A DNA stretch of 64,000 nt from Nepenthes gracilis (taxonomy: Eukaryota; Streptophyta; Magnoliopsida; Caryophyllales; Nepenthaceae): contig BSYO01000036.1 in NCBI GenBank assembly GCA_033239525.1, positions 4,548,126-4,612,125 on the forward strand, in the 5' to 3' direction. Both the position numbers and the translations under genes were made by a program. The notes beneath the pieces were generated by a model. The model saw only the letters and a list, made by a program, of their open reading frames with translations. It was not told the DNA's origin and ran no database searches. The stretch's first letter is position 1. Each line of letters begins with the position of its first letter. Shown here piece after piece: positions 1 to 11,600 of this stretch.

Positions 1-491
1 GACTTCTCAATCCCTCTAAGAGAATCCATCCTCAAGAACTCATAAGGAGAAAAACGGTGATCTGAACTCTCCCCCTCTCCTAGGAAAAGCTAAGCGATCC
101 CACTTGCCTCAATAGTATATCTTCCATTTAATAAAACGCTCTCTAGTAACCACACTGTTGGAGTATACCCCTCTGCCATCTTCAAAGACTCTCCTTATTG
201 AGCGTACCACCGGAGCATAACTTTTCACCATTCTCTAAAACACTCCCCGTCGAGCACACTATTCTAAGATACTCCTCACTGTGCACATGGCTAGAGCCAA
301 ACCCACCAACTTTACTCACATTCCCCTTTCACGTATCTATGTATATTTTGTATCATCCATCTTTCTATTATTTTAGAAGAATTTCTGATTTGAGTATTAA
401 AAGATAAATTAAAAGGTAAATCTCACTAATTTTCTAACCTATTATATTCTAATTTTATTGCACAGGGTCCAAATTATCACAGACGGAGATT
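1..491. other. Unassigned non-coding DNA
   Basis: This stretch begins pyrimidine-rich and becomes AT-rich after about position 340. The longest open frame (69 codons at 198-407) has no recognisable motif and no long hydrophobic or repeated segment. I see no gene, TE terminus or structural RNA here. It may be the remnant of an old repeat, but nothing in it proves that. Confidence 0.4.
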
Positions 492-598
492 AGGTGAATC
501 CCTAATTCAACCTAACGTAGAATACCATGTGGATCCCTAATTCAACCCGACATAGAATATCAGGTGGTTCCCTAATTTAACCTGATATAGAAAATCAG
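492..598. repeat. Three-unit tandem repeat of 35-37 bp
   Basis: Three adjacent units share the core TCCCTAATTCAACC followed by a TAGAATA-like stretch and CA(G/T). They start at about 492, 529 and 564. The units differ at several positions each, so the array is not recent. A fourth unit fades out after 598. No open reading frame or known element is attached to it. Confidence 0.75.
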
Positions 599-3500
599 GT
601 AAATTCATAATCCGTATAATAATTTAAATTCGGAGTCGTATCAAATATTATTTATATATTCACTTATATATAATTTATATTAAAAATATTATTTTTTAAT
701 GTAGAAAACAGAAAGAAAAAATAAAAATAATATATAATTTGTTTATATTTTTAATAATTTTAGTATAAATATATAAACAATATTTAAAAAATTTAATTTA
801 TAGAGTAAAATAAACATTATTAGATTTTATGAATTGGCGATCAAATCAAACAATTTACACGGTATATATAGCTTCGTAAGGTAAATTTGTGAGTTTGAGG
901 TGGTAACATTTTAATTGTGCCCGATTTTTAAAAATTTGATCAAAATAATAAAAAATATATTTTCATAATTGGTTTATAAGAAAAAATATATAAGAAAAGA
1001 ATATAGTAAAAAAACAATAAAATATCGTAATACTAAACATATATAATATTTTATTTTGTCAAAATTTAAATAAATAAAACAAAATATTAAAAAAGAATGC
1101 GTGGATCGCATGACTGGGAGAGCCGGCCACCGAATCGAGAAACATGATTGTGTACCGTACAACAGAGAATCAAAAACCAAAAAAATATTAAAATATTTCT
1201 AAAATCAGATTTTTATAAAAATTTATTTTAGAATTATTAAAATTATGATATTTTAAATTTTTAATTTATATTTTAATAGATTAATAAATATTATTTATAT
1301 TACTCATCTATAAATAATTATAACCAGCTCTTTTTATATAAATAAAAAATTAAAATTAAAATATACTTAAAATAGAATTCTTTGTAAAATATGAATATTA
1401 TAAATTTAACTTTAAAATTTATGTTCATTATAAAATAGAGGTTTAAAATTATGATAAATAAAAATAAAAAAATTTGATAAATTTTGTAATATTTTAAATG
1501 TTTCTTTTTTGTCGAAATCACAAAAGTATACGGACACGTGTCTGGGTAGAAGGTATAACCGTTCGATGTGCACGGGAGCAGAAGGTCACAGGCGGAGATT
1601 GAAATCTGACGCCTCGAGATATTTGCTGCCGTCAGCGGAACAGAGCCCACGGGGATCATGCCCGCCGTGTCCGACCACGTCGTCCGTACATCAAGATGAA
1701 TAGGCGACTATCTGACTGACACGTGGAGGTTGGTGGGATACTTCTCTTTTACGTTGTCCAAATTTTAAGTTTTTATTTTTTAATAATAAAAATAAAAAAT
1801 TATCGGCGGTTGGGGGGCACGACTCACGCCAATAGCTGCATCCTTCTTCGTTGTTGCCACCTTGTCACATGCGCCACCTGTTATCTCTTATAAAAATAAA
1901 TATTTTTATTTTTTATAGTTTTTTTAATTATTTTTTTAAAAAAACAAAAATTTAATAAAATTAATTATTTTTAAAAAATTAAATTATAAATATTTATTTA
2001 TAAATAAATAATTAAGATAGAAATAATTTCAAAATAACATCATAAACACCTTATATAAGAGATTTATTACTTTGCTTCAAATGTCAAAATATGTAAATAT
2101 TTATACTTTCAAAAAAAAAATAATTAAAAAAAAAACTATTCATATATTCTAATTTTTTCATTAAGACACCACATTATATGCGCCCAAAAAGTTGATCAAG
2201 AGAGTTTTATCTCTTAAAAAAGTTGATAATATTATTTTCTAATCTAAATCGTTTATTTTTTAAATAAATTATTATAATTTAACTATTTTTTAAAAAAATT
2301 AAATAATTAGTTAAAATTAGTAATTACGTTATAAACATCTATTTCAAAATGAACAACTCAAATTTAAAAAATGATCACATTTATCTTTCTAAGAAATGAA
2401 GATCTCCTCGTTTCCCCAGGCAGCAGTTTGGGTTAAACTTCCTTTCACCAAAAACAAAAAATATATTTTCCATTTTCTTAATAATTTCCTACCATTTTTT
2501 TTAATTAATGGAAATGATAATTCTTAAAAAAAGAGTAAATTATTATAATAAATTTTAATTGTAGATGGATCAAATGATTGATAATAAATATAAAGGATTA
2601 TTTGTTAATAACTCCCATACTAGGGCCACCAATAAGTAAAGTCGTCGTGAATAATTCAAAGGTTAAGCTCGTCAAAACTTTTTATGAGTGTATTGCTTTA
2701 TAAAAATAAACGATATTTAACTTAACTTTAAATCTTATTAGATATACGAGTCATCCTCGACATTAACTTCATTCGATTTGTTGAATTTCATGAATAATTG
2801 AGTTAGACTTATAATATGTCTCATAAATAAACTTTCTTATAGGATTTAGGCATTTATTTATGGTCTAATAATATAACTCATTTGTTGTTCATATATAAAC
2901 TAGTTTAAGGTCTAAATATATTCATTCAAAATTTTGAATTTTGTTTATTTAGGAATTTAGTATGACAAATCAGTTAAGCTTGATTCAACTTGATTCAAAT
3001 TAATTTATGTATAATACAAAGAATATCCTAAAATCGAGTTTAACTCAGCTCAAGCTTTTAAGACAAATCTAACTACATTATTTTTTTCACGGGCAGAGTT
3101 TAAATAACTAAAATAATGCTTAACTAGTACCTGTTTATAACAACAAAAGAACGCATCCAAACTTAGAACATGTCCGATTTGAGACGGCATGTCTCATTTG
3201 TTACCTTACCTAAAACTATAATAATAAGCTATGATCTAAGGTTGTGTATTTACCTTATCTAATATCATATTCCAAGCAATTAAAAAGCACTTCCCCACTT
3301 TCTGTGTCACTTCACATTATAGAGTGAGGACCAATGTTAATATAAAAGGAGGAAAGAGGGGCTTAACTTCATCACAAACAATAAACTATGGATCCAAAAG
3401 TTTAAAGGGTTACAAGAAAATGCATCATGGTGTATGATTGAAATTTCTTGAACTTCTTACCATTAAAAAGAGCCGAAAATGATGGGGTATAAGAATATTA

Positions 3501-4340
3501 CGGCTTTATCCGGATCAAAAGAGGGTCTAGCGATTGAAGATACCAAATAAATGGCGTCATTCCACGAAAGTGTAAGGATGGAACAAAAATATAAATAAGA
3601 AGGTGTTTTAGAATCATCAAAATGAGAGGCAGATAATAAAGTAATACAATCACTGAACCCATAATTCTTTATAGATTCAGTATGATAATTATAGTTATTT
3701 TTTTTTATTATAAGATAGAACTTTAAGATAATTCAACTCTCCTTTATATAAAAAGAATAAAACATATATACAAAATAATTTTAAAATTTTTAATTTTTGA
3801 CTCTTAAATTTAATTATATCAGTTTCTGTATACTCAAACAACTGAACATCCTTAAGAAACTATTATTAAATATATGGAAAAAAGCTTACTCGGACCTTTT
3901 ACATTAATCCCCATAATCAACTAAGACTCATCTTGGTCTATGTGGTAGTATTTAGGATCCCCAAATGGCTAACCAAACACAAAGCTAGCCCTCACAATGA
4001 TCCTCTTACTCTAGTCATAATTTATATACAAATGACCTTTTTTTTCCTTATTAATTAGTTTTCAGCTTAGCCATTACTTAGACTAATTTAAAGTAAAGTG
4101 CCCTTCCGTATTTAATTTTAAAATAAAATAAAGTTTTGCAGCATTTAATCTACACATAAAGAAGTTTGGAGTATGCCTTTCGGTCACATCATCTTCCTCA
4201 TAAAATAAAGAGCCTAGTCATTCAATCTTCGGTTATCTCTCTTTTTTTTTTTTTTTTTCTATTGAATTATTAACTCAGAAAAATTAACTTTAGAGTTAAA
4301 ATATAACCTAATTTTAATTATTTTAAAACTATTTATTTTA
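599..4340. other. AT-rich intergenic DNA, no gene seen
   Basis: About 3.7 kb of AT-rich DNA with long A and T runs. No reading frame shows a protein family I recognise. Two better-balanced islands stand out: about 1095-1170 and 1530-1735, the latter annotated separately. A TATA-like stretch at about 3340 is followed by ATG but the frame closes after a few codons. The flank at 4341-4345 (CATTA) is the target site of the copia-type element that follows. Confidence 0.6.
1530..1735. promoter_or_regulatory. GC-balanced island with G-box/ABRE-like cores
   Basis: Inside very AT-rich DNA this 200-bp island carries a palindromic GACACGTGTC near 1533, a CCACGTCG near 1676 and a GACACGTGG near 1720. 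These contain the ACGT core bound by plant bZIP and bHLH factors. A TATA-like CTTATAAAAA lies further on at about 1887. No coding sequence follows that I can recognise, so this may be a relic promoter, part of an unrecognised repeat, or chance. Confidence 0.3.
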
Positions 4341-4345
4341 CATTA

Positions 4346-5403
4346 TGTTAGAGACATTTTATCTAATTAATATATTCCGTGACCATATGTATTATTGTAT
4401 TGATGTCGGGTTGTGGGTTGTCGGGTTAAAATCCGTTCGGTTCGTTCTTCATTCGCTCGAGCCCGTCCTAAGCCTTCCCGCTCGCTTCTCGCTCATTTAC
4501 CGCTCGAGTTGAAATTCCAGTAGGGGGGCCGCTCGCTGCGTGCTCCAGCCCCGCTTGAGCGCCCGCAGGGTTTCTCAGAAACCCTACGGCCGCTCGAGCG
4601 CCGGCCCAACGGGCAGAATTTTCAAACGCGTTTTTGGCTCCACTATAAATTCATACCTTATTTTGGAAACCCTGCGGGCGCTCGAGCGCCGGCCCAACGG
4701 GCAGAATTTTCAAACGTATTTTTGGCTCCACTATAAATTCATACATTATTTTCTTGAAACCCTAAGCACGCCACAGCCTCAATTGAAAACTTTTGAAGTC
4801 TTCAAACTTGAGAGAAAAGCCTTTCATGCATCATTGATTTAGTCTCTCTTGAGAAAACCAAAAGTCACAACCTTTAGCCTCATGTTCTAAAGAGTTTTCT
4901 CATCACCTTACTTTCACCATTGAACCTTGCCTTCTACCATCGTTGGAGACGTTGGTTCGTGAAGAAGGAGACTCGTTCGTGATTAGAAATTCAAGTGGTT
5001 CGAGGGAAGATTGACGTGAAGACCGGAAGGAGTCCGGTTCCATTGCCGCGGGCAAATCCAAGGAGTTCCTTGGTAGGGATCACGCGACGGGAGTAAGTCG
5101 GCTAGGTTAACGCGTCGTGACCACCCGATCTGTAAGTTGATTTTCATAGTGCATTGCTTCCCTGGCCGTTGAAGCCCAGAGTATTTTTCTCGATACCGTG
5201 GGTATCGAGTTTTCACTTCGTCACCAAAAATTGAGTCTTTATCTTTATTGCTCTTAATTATTTAATTCGTGCATGCTTGTTAATTTCGTTAGCATCTAGT
5301 GTTAAATATCTTTTACGTATATTAGATATTTATTATTATTTATTCTTGCTTCCGCTATAATTTTCAGGGTCGAAACTCGTTAGCACCAAAACGTGCTTTT
5401 TCA
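4346..5403 (+). repeat. 5' LTR of the gag-only copia-type element
   Basis: The LTR is 1058 bp against 928 bp for the 3' copy. Most of the excess is an 88-bp tandem duplication at 4578-4755 that includes the TATA region. It starts TG and ends CA. The R-U5 part (about 4756-5403) aligns along its whole length with 8020-8663. Confidence 0.9.
4578..4755 (+). promoter_or_regulatory. Duplicated LTR core promoter (two TATA boxes)
   Basis: Two 88-bp units start at 4578 and 4666. Each runs from GAAACCCT through CTCGAGCGCCGGCCCAACGG to a TATA box in the context CTCCACTATAAATTC (TATAAAT at 4644 and 4732). The 3' LTR has a single TATA at about 8000. TATA and the downstream CATAC are conserved between units, so this is probably a doubled Pol II core promoter, if it was ever active. 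Confidence 0.7.
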
Positions 5404-5405
5404 AT

Positions 5406-5416
5406 TGGTATCAGAG
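5406..5416 (+). other. Primer-binding site (initiator tRNA-Met type)
   Basis: TGGTATCAGAG lies two bases past the 5' LTR end. It is the standard complement to the 3' end of plant initiator tRNA-Met used by many copia elements for minus-strand priming. Confidence 0.85.
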
Positions 5417-5446
5417 ACTTACCCCGATCTGCGACCTCCGATCTAG

Positions 5447-7285
5447 ATGTATACGAGTGGATCACTCTCCGTCCCTCCCTTCTTTGATGGGAGTAACTAT
5501 GCCTATTGGAAGGTTCGGATGAGAGCCTTCCTAAAATCTCTAGATGAGCGTGTTTGGGCACGTACCCAAGTTGGGTGGACTCCACCCACTAGTTCCTCGG
5601 GCAATGAACCAAAAGCCCTATCTTCATGAACCAAAGAGGAACTTGATGCATGTAATTGGAACAGTAAGGGGCTACATGCTATTTTTATGGCTGTGTCTCC
5701 CGATGAGTTTAAACGGATTTCAATGTGTGAGACTTCTAAAGATGCATAAGATATTCTTGAAATTACTCACGAAGGCATGAAACTAGTGAAAATTTTAAAA
5801 TTGTAAATGCTCACCACTAGATTCGAAGAAATAAAAATGAAAGATGATGAGACCTTTGATGAGTTCTATACTCAATTGAATGATATTGTAAATTTTACAT
5901 TTAATTTAGGAGAACGAATCTCGAAAAATAGGATTGTGAGAAAAGTCCTTCGATCTTTGCCTGAACACTTTAGACCTAAAGTTACTGCCATTGAAGAAAG
6001 CAAAGATTTAGATAAATTAAAAATAGAAGAACTTGTAGAGTCTCTACAAACTTATGAGCACACATTGCCACAATCAAAGAAGAATAAATCACTTGCTCTA
6101 AAATCAAGTAGGGAAGAGCGAAATCGGGACTCCGATGAAGAATCATGTAGTGATGATGATTTTGCATTATTTGTTAAGAATTTTAAAAAAATCTTAAAGA
6201 AAAATAACTCTTCATCAGAAAAACTGGATGTGGACTTAAAACAATCACATAAATTTGAGAAGAAGGACCGACGTGAGAGTAAGGACTCCAAATCGAAAAC
6301 TACCCAAGGAGTCCAATGTCATGAGTGTAAAGGTTTTAGCCACTACCGGACTGAATGTCCTAACCTTAAATGCCAACAAGGTCAAGCCTTTAAAGCTAAT
6401 GTGACCTTGAGTGATGACGAAGAAGAAGAGGGTGAAACATGTTTTGAAAATGGCCCTGTCAAGTACATGGCCTTTATGACCTCTATATGTGACCACTCTT
6501 TAGAAGACCTTAATCACTCTGCTGACTCTGTGGATGAGTCAGAAGTTGAATCTGATAGCCTTCAAGAAGCCTATGACAAACCTGTTTAGGTATGCTTGAA
6601 AGTAAAGAAACAAAATAAAACCTTAAACAGTAGGGTCATTGAGTTAGAACAAGAAAGATTAGCTCTACAATCCGAGTTAGATTCTAAAACTCAAGAACTT
6701 GAGAATCTGAAAGTCTCATTTGCTAAGCAATTCACAACTTTAGAATCTGAACTTGAGGTCTCTCGAAAAGATCTAAAACAATTCTTAAATGGGTCCACAA
6801 AATTAGACCATATGCTCAGATTAGGAAAAATTGGTGGAAATAAACAGGGTTTGGGGTATGCTGCAAATATTGTTCAAAATAACGTGAAACCTAAAACTGT
6901 TTTTGTTCCCGCCACAAAAATTTCACACCAACACGCTCACAAATCCAAACTCACTAAGCAACCTACTCAACGTGTGAATAACAGATTTGGCTTAACTAAT
7001 CTACATAATCACAAGGCTGTGAACTATTCTTCCATACCCAAGTTCGTACCTACCTGTCATGCATGTGGAAAAGTTGGTCACATTCGTCCACGATACTACA
7101 CCATGAATCTGTTGCACAACCAAAGACCAAGGCCAAAAATGTATGAACTTGTTGATCACATTCAGACATTAAATGAACAAGTAAAAAGATTAAATTCCAA
7201 AATGCATTCAGTGAGACAAGTTTGGGTTAAAAAAAGTGAGCTAAATTACCCCTTGGCCATTCGTGACAAAAAGGGGGAGACTTGA
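5447..7285 (+). pseudogene. Copia-type gag, single frame with four in-frame stops
   Basis: One frame of about 612 codons runs from ATG 5447 to TGA 7283-7285. It is interrupted only by stops at 5627, about 5750, about 5801 and about 6587. Residues 5-55 resemble the DUF4219 start of plant copia Gag (PPFFDGSNYAYWKVRMRAF). Residues about 120-220 match the UBN2/gag-polypeptide domain. A zinc knuckle CHECKGFSHYRTEC (C-X2-C-X4-H-X4-C) lies near residue 290, a coiled-coil near 385-450. A second knuckle near residue 537 has its last Cys changed to Tyr. Three stops replace an expected Trp or Gln (TGG to TGA, CAA to TAA, CAG to TAG), so decay was by point mutation. The frame ends in KKGET, directly over a polypurine-like AAAAAGGGGGAGA. 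Confidence 0.85.
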
Positions 7286-7735
7286 TTCAATTTGATAGGG
7301 GGAGCTTAGGGGAGACGGAGCGGAGTTTTTGTTATTTTCATGTTATTTCAGTTTATTATTACTGTTAGGGGGAGTATTGATTATTTTAGTTAGGGGGAGC
7401 ATTGTTGTATGTTCTCATTCTTATGTACCACGCATACTGCTATATTGTTATTATACTTTGTCTTATTGGTACTAATCTGCTTGTCCAGGCTATTCAGTTA
7501 CACAATCCTCGCAACTCCAGGCTATTCAGTTACACGTCCTTGCAGCTATCATCACTTGCCATAGAAATCCTAGTATAGCTGTTTATATTTTTTTTGTGTC
7601 TCTTATGTATCACTAGGCGTAGGTTTTCATGTACACGGGTTTTATCTCGGTGGTGTCTGAACCCGTGATTCTCTTGTATTTCTTTCTTTATTTATTTTTT
7701 TTAGATTTTGTCACGGAATTGCCAAAGGGGGAGAT
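7286..7735 (+). other. 3' untranslated region with repeated polypurine motifs and the PPT
   Basis: The 450 bp between gag and the 3' LTR repeat an AGGGGGAG-type motif at about 7297, 7367 and 7394. The last copy, AAAGGGGGAGA at 7724-7734, abuts the 3' LTR and is the polypurine tract. Multiple purine tracts upstream of the LTR are common in large copia elements. No protein is encoded; this is where pol would be expected to end in an autonomous relative. Confidence 0.75.
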
Positions 7736-8663
7736 TGTTAGAGACATTTTGTCTAATTGGCATATTCCGTGACCATATGTATTATTGTATTGATGTCGGG
7801 TTGTGGGTTGTCGGGTTAAAGTCCATTCGGTTCACCCTTCATACGCTCGAGCCCGTCCTAAGCCTTCCCGCTCGCTTCTCGCTCGTTTACCGCTCGAGCT
7901 GAAATTCCAAGAGGGGGCCGCCGTCAGGCCCCACTCGAGCACTCATGAGTTTGAAGGCCCAACGGGCACTTTCAAACGATTTTTGGTTTTTGGCTCCACT
8001 ATAAATTCATACCTTATTTTCTTGAAACCCTAAGCACGCCACAGCCTCAATTGAAAACTTTTGAAGTCTTCAAACTTGAGAGAAAAGCCTTTCATGCATC
8101 ATTGATTTAGTCTCTCTTGAGAAAACCAAAAGTCACAACCTTTAGCCTCATGTTCTAAAGAGTTTTCTCATCACCTTACTTTCACCATTGAACCTTGCTT
8201 TCTACCATCGTTGGAGGCGTTGGTTCGTGAAGAAGGAGACTCGTTCGTGATTGGAAATTCAAGTGGTTCGAGGGAAGATTGACGTGAAGACTGGAAGGAG
8301 TCCTCATTCGGTGCCGCTGGCAAATCGAGTTCCTTGGTAGGAATCACGGATCGAGAGGAGTCGGCCAGACAGATTAAAGCGTCGTTACCACCCGTCGTAA
8401 GTTGATTTTCATAGTGCATTGCTTCCCGGCCGTTGAGGCCGGAGTGTTTTTCTCGACGCCGTGGGTATCGTTTTTTCACAAATCACAAAAATCGAGTCTT
8501 TATCTTTATTGCTTTAATTATTTAATTCGCGACGCTTGTTAATCTCGCAAGAATACAGTGTTAAATATCTTTACGCAGATGTATTAGATATTTATTATTA
8601 TTTATTATTCCTATTTATAATTTTCGAGAATAAAACTCGTTAGCACCAAAACATACTTTTTCA
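7736..8663 (+). repeat. 3' LTR of the gag-only copia-type element
   Basis: 928 bp, starting TGTTAGAGAC and ending TTTTTCA, followed by the target duplication CATTA at 8664-8668. It has one TATA box at about 8000. It aligns with the 5' LTR apart from the 88-bp duplication and smaller indels and substitutions. Confidence 0.9.
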
Positions 8664-8668
8664 CATTA

Positions 8669-11600
8669 TGACATGCAAGATATGGGTTAAAATATTTAAG
8701 AATTTATTCTAAAATCTTTCAAATAAAAATTTAAATTTAATATACGTAATAATATAGTACTTTGGAAGCATAGAACTGCCTTCCTACTCCTATGCCAATA
8801 ACTTAGAACTTAGAAGACATTGACTCTCAAAATTTCTAGTCATCTCTTTGGTTCTTCTTTAAAAAATTAAGAGAAATCTTTTTTTTCTTCCTATTTATAA
8901 TTATTTTATAACTTATTATATATATGTATGATTTATTTTAATTTTTTATTCTTTAATTCTCAATAGGAACTATATATAAAAAATAAAAAATATTATAAAA
9001 AAAGTAAAATACCAATAATTAGATATAGCTTTCAGTCTAGTCCCCACCAGCACAGCAAAATTGACAACCCATTTAAAAATTATTTGACTTTTTTTTTCTT
9101 TAGTTAAAGAACCTGTGCCTCTTGCATTAAATTTCCTAAGATTTTAGTATCCAAAAAATTAAGTATCAATATATTAATAGACTGTGTTAGTTTATGGTAT
9201 TATTAATTATTAAACATTCATAATTATGTTTATAACTTATATTAAATTGGATTGATGATGAAGACATGACATTACCCAATGAAAAGCTATGTGATAATGA
9301 TAGAACTTTTGGCAAATAATTATTACCCTTGAAAGTAGCATAATACATATAATATAAGAAATTATTTTCATATTTCTCATAAAAATATACAGAAAGAAAA
9401 AAAAAATTCTATTAATAATATATCTCAAAGCTTGTTGTGAATGAAATGGTTTAAAATATCACATAAATCAAATAACAGTATTAAATTAATTTTTTATTGA
9501 TTAAAAAAATATTTTATGTTGAAATGTTTTTTTTATATGTATCAAACATTAACGATTTGTTTGAATTTATAAAAGTTTATAAAAAAATATATATTAAAAA
9601 ATTTTAAAAATAATTTTTTATGCTCGAATTGTATATAAAATAATAATGAAAGAATGATTTAAATGTACATTCAAATATTTATATTTTAAAAAATATTTTT
9701 TATTTTTTATTTTTATTTTCTAGTTTTTTTGTAAATTTTCTTTAATTTGATTTTTTCTAAATTTAAACAAATCTCTAAAAATATAATAAAATAATTTTTC
9801 ATGCATTCTAAACATCTAAATATTTGGAAAATATTTTTCAAAAAAAATGAACAGTCAACGGAGCCTGAATATTAGTTTGTGTTCCAATGGTGACCATGTC
9901 TTTCACTGTTGTCTACGCCTTTTGGAGGCTAATATTGTAATTACACTTCCATTCCAAAGAATGGAACGGGACCAGAACACTTGCTCCTCTTATTTTAGTC
10001 ATTAAATTAAAAATTTTAGCAATAAATATTTAAATATTAAATAATATCATCTAAATAATAATTTTTATTAAAAATTATATATATGAAATTTAATAATTAA
10101 TATATTTTAATAGCCGTGAAGAATTATATCATGCACTAAGAAAATAGACAATAAATTTTTAAATGAAAATTTGCCATTTCAATATATATATATATATATA
10201 TATTATTGCTTATTTATGGGAATTTTTAATTTTTACAAAATTCATTGTCACGAATTTAATTAATTATTGTGATTTTTACAATGTATCTTTTGCCAGTAAG
10301 GCTCACCTCCTGTTACAGGACCAATTTATGGCCCTGCAAGTAGGCCCAACAGAATGGGCCAAACCCTATGATATGGGCCTAGCTCATTAATCCCAACATT
10401 GCGTGCTAAGGCTGTACGGTCAGGCCCAAATTTCTCATCATATTGGACAGTTTGGTTGATTTTCAGGCTCTCTTGATCAGCTCTGCATGTAAACTTCTAT
10501 TCATCCATAATGTTTATGTCCTAGAAATTTAGGGTTAGACCTACGAGTTTAAAATTTATTGTCCCAAAAAGCATTAAATCTACGTGTTTGCAATTACAAC
10601 AAACATTACATATAACAAGAACTCATTTTTTATAATATTTATAAAACTTGCGATACATATTGAAGACAGACAAATAGAATATTTACATTTAATAATAATA
10701 AAATCGATAATTATATGAGAATTTTATATGGGTATTTATACACTTGATAAAAAAAATTAAAAAATTAATTTATTTATATGACGGACAGAATGCTGAAATT
10801 TTAATCTCACGTCTGACAATTTAGAAAATTTGATTTAACTATTGCTTCCGTCTCGAAAATGGGTTGTAGCTGGTTTATTAAAATCAGATATGATAAGTGA
10901 AATTTGGCTCATCTGCCTAGAAAATTTTCACCCCTAATCACAACTGAAATGGTTAATTGATATTTTTGAAGTAGTTGTTGCTTTGCTTGGTAGTCATTTC
11001 ATCTTCTATTTTTCAGCTACAATCTTCATGACAATTTGTTGGTTTATCAAGTGTTTCAGTCATGAACCTATTGGTTGTTTTTTAAATAAATGGACTATAT
11101 ATTTTATAGATATAACTATTTAAATATAAGATCTGTAAAATATTTATTCAGATAAAAACTATTTAAATGGGCATAGACTATTGAAATGTACATTTTTTTT
11201 TCATTATGCTCCGGTTTAAAAGTCTAATTGGTTTAACTTGATTGAGGATCTTTTCCCCAATTGAACTTTCTAAGGCACAAAGCTTGCTTCCAAAAAAAAT
11301 CTTTTTCCTCATTTACAGTCTTCTTCTGTCTTCTAATTTATCTAGTATAGGTATAAATTTGAGTATTGAAAGATAATCAGAGAGATATTTTGTTGCTTGT
11401 AATCTCTTGTATGTCATTACGGTGTATAAAATTTAAATTCATTGATCAAATATATTCTCTGTATATATATAATTAAGTATACCGAAAGTTTTTCCTTTTT
11501 AATATTATGTTATATATATTATTATTTATTATTTAATATGATAATCTCTTTTAAATATCTTTTTATTTTCAAATATTGATAGTGCCATTGCTAAAATTAT

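Larger units (their letters stand above)
4346..8663 (+). mobile_element. Non-autonomous copia-type LTR retrotransposon with gag only (TR-GAG type)
   Basis: The element is bounded by the 5-bp target duplication CATTA (4341-4345 and 8664-8668). Both LTRs begin TGTTAGAGAC and end TTTTTCA. A primer-binding site TGGTATCAGAG (tRNA-Met type) follows the 5' LTR, and a polypurine tract AAAGGGGGAGA precedes the 3' LTR. The 2.3-kb interior encodes a copia-like Gag and nothing of protease, integrase, RT or RNase H. That matches terminal-repeat retrotransposons with a GAG domain, which depend on an autonomous partner for RT and integrase. Gag itself now has four in-frame stops, so this copy is dead. Confidence 0.9.
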
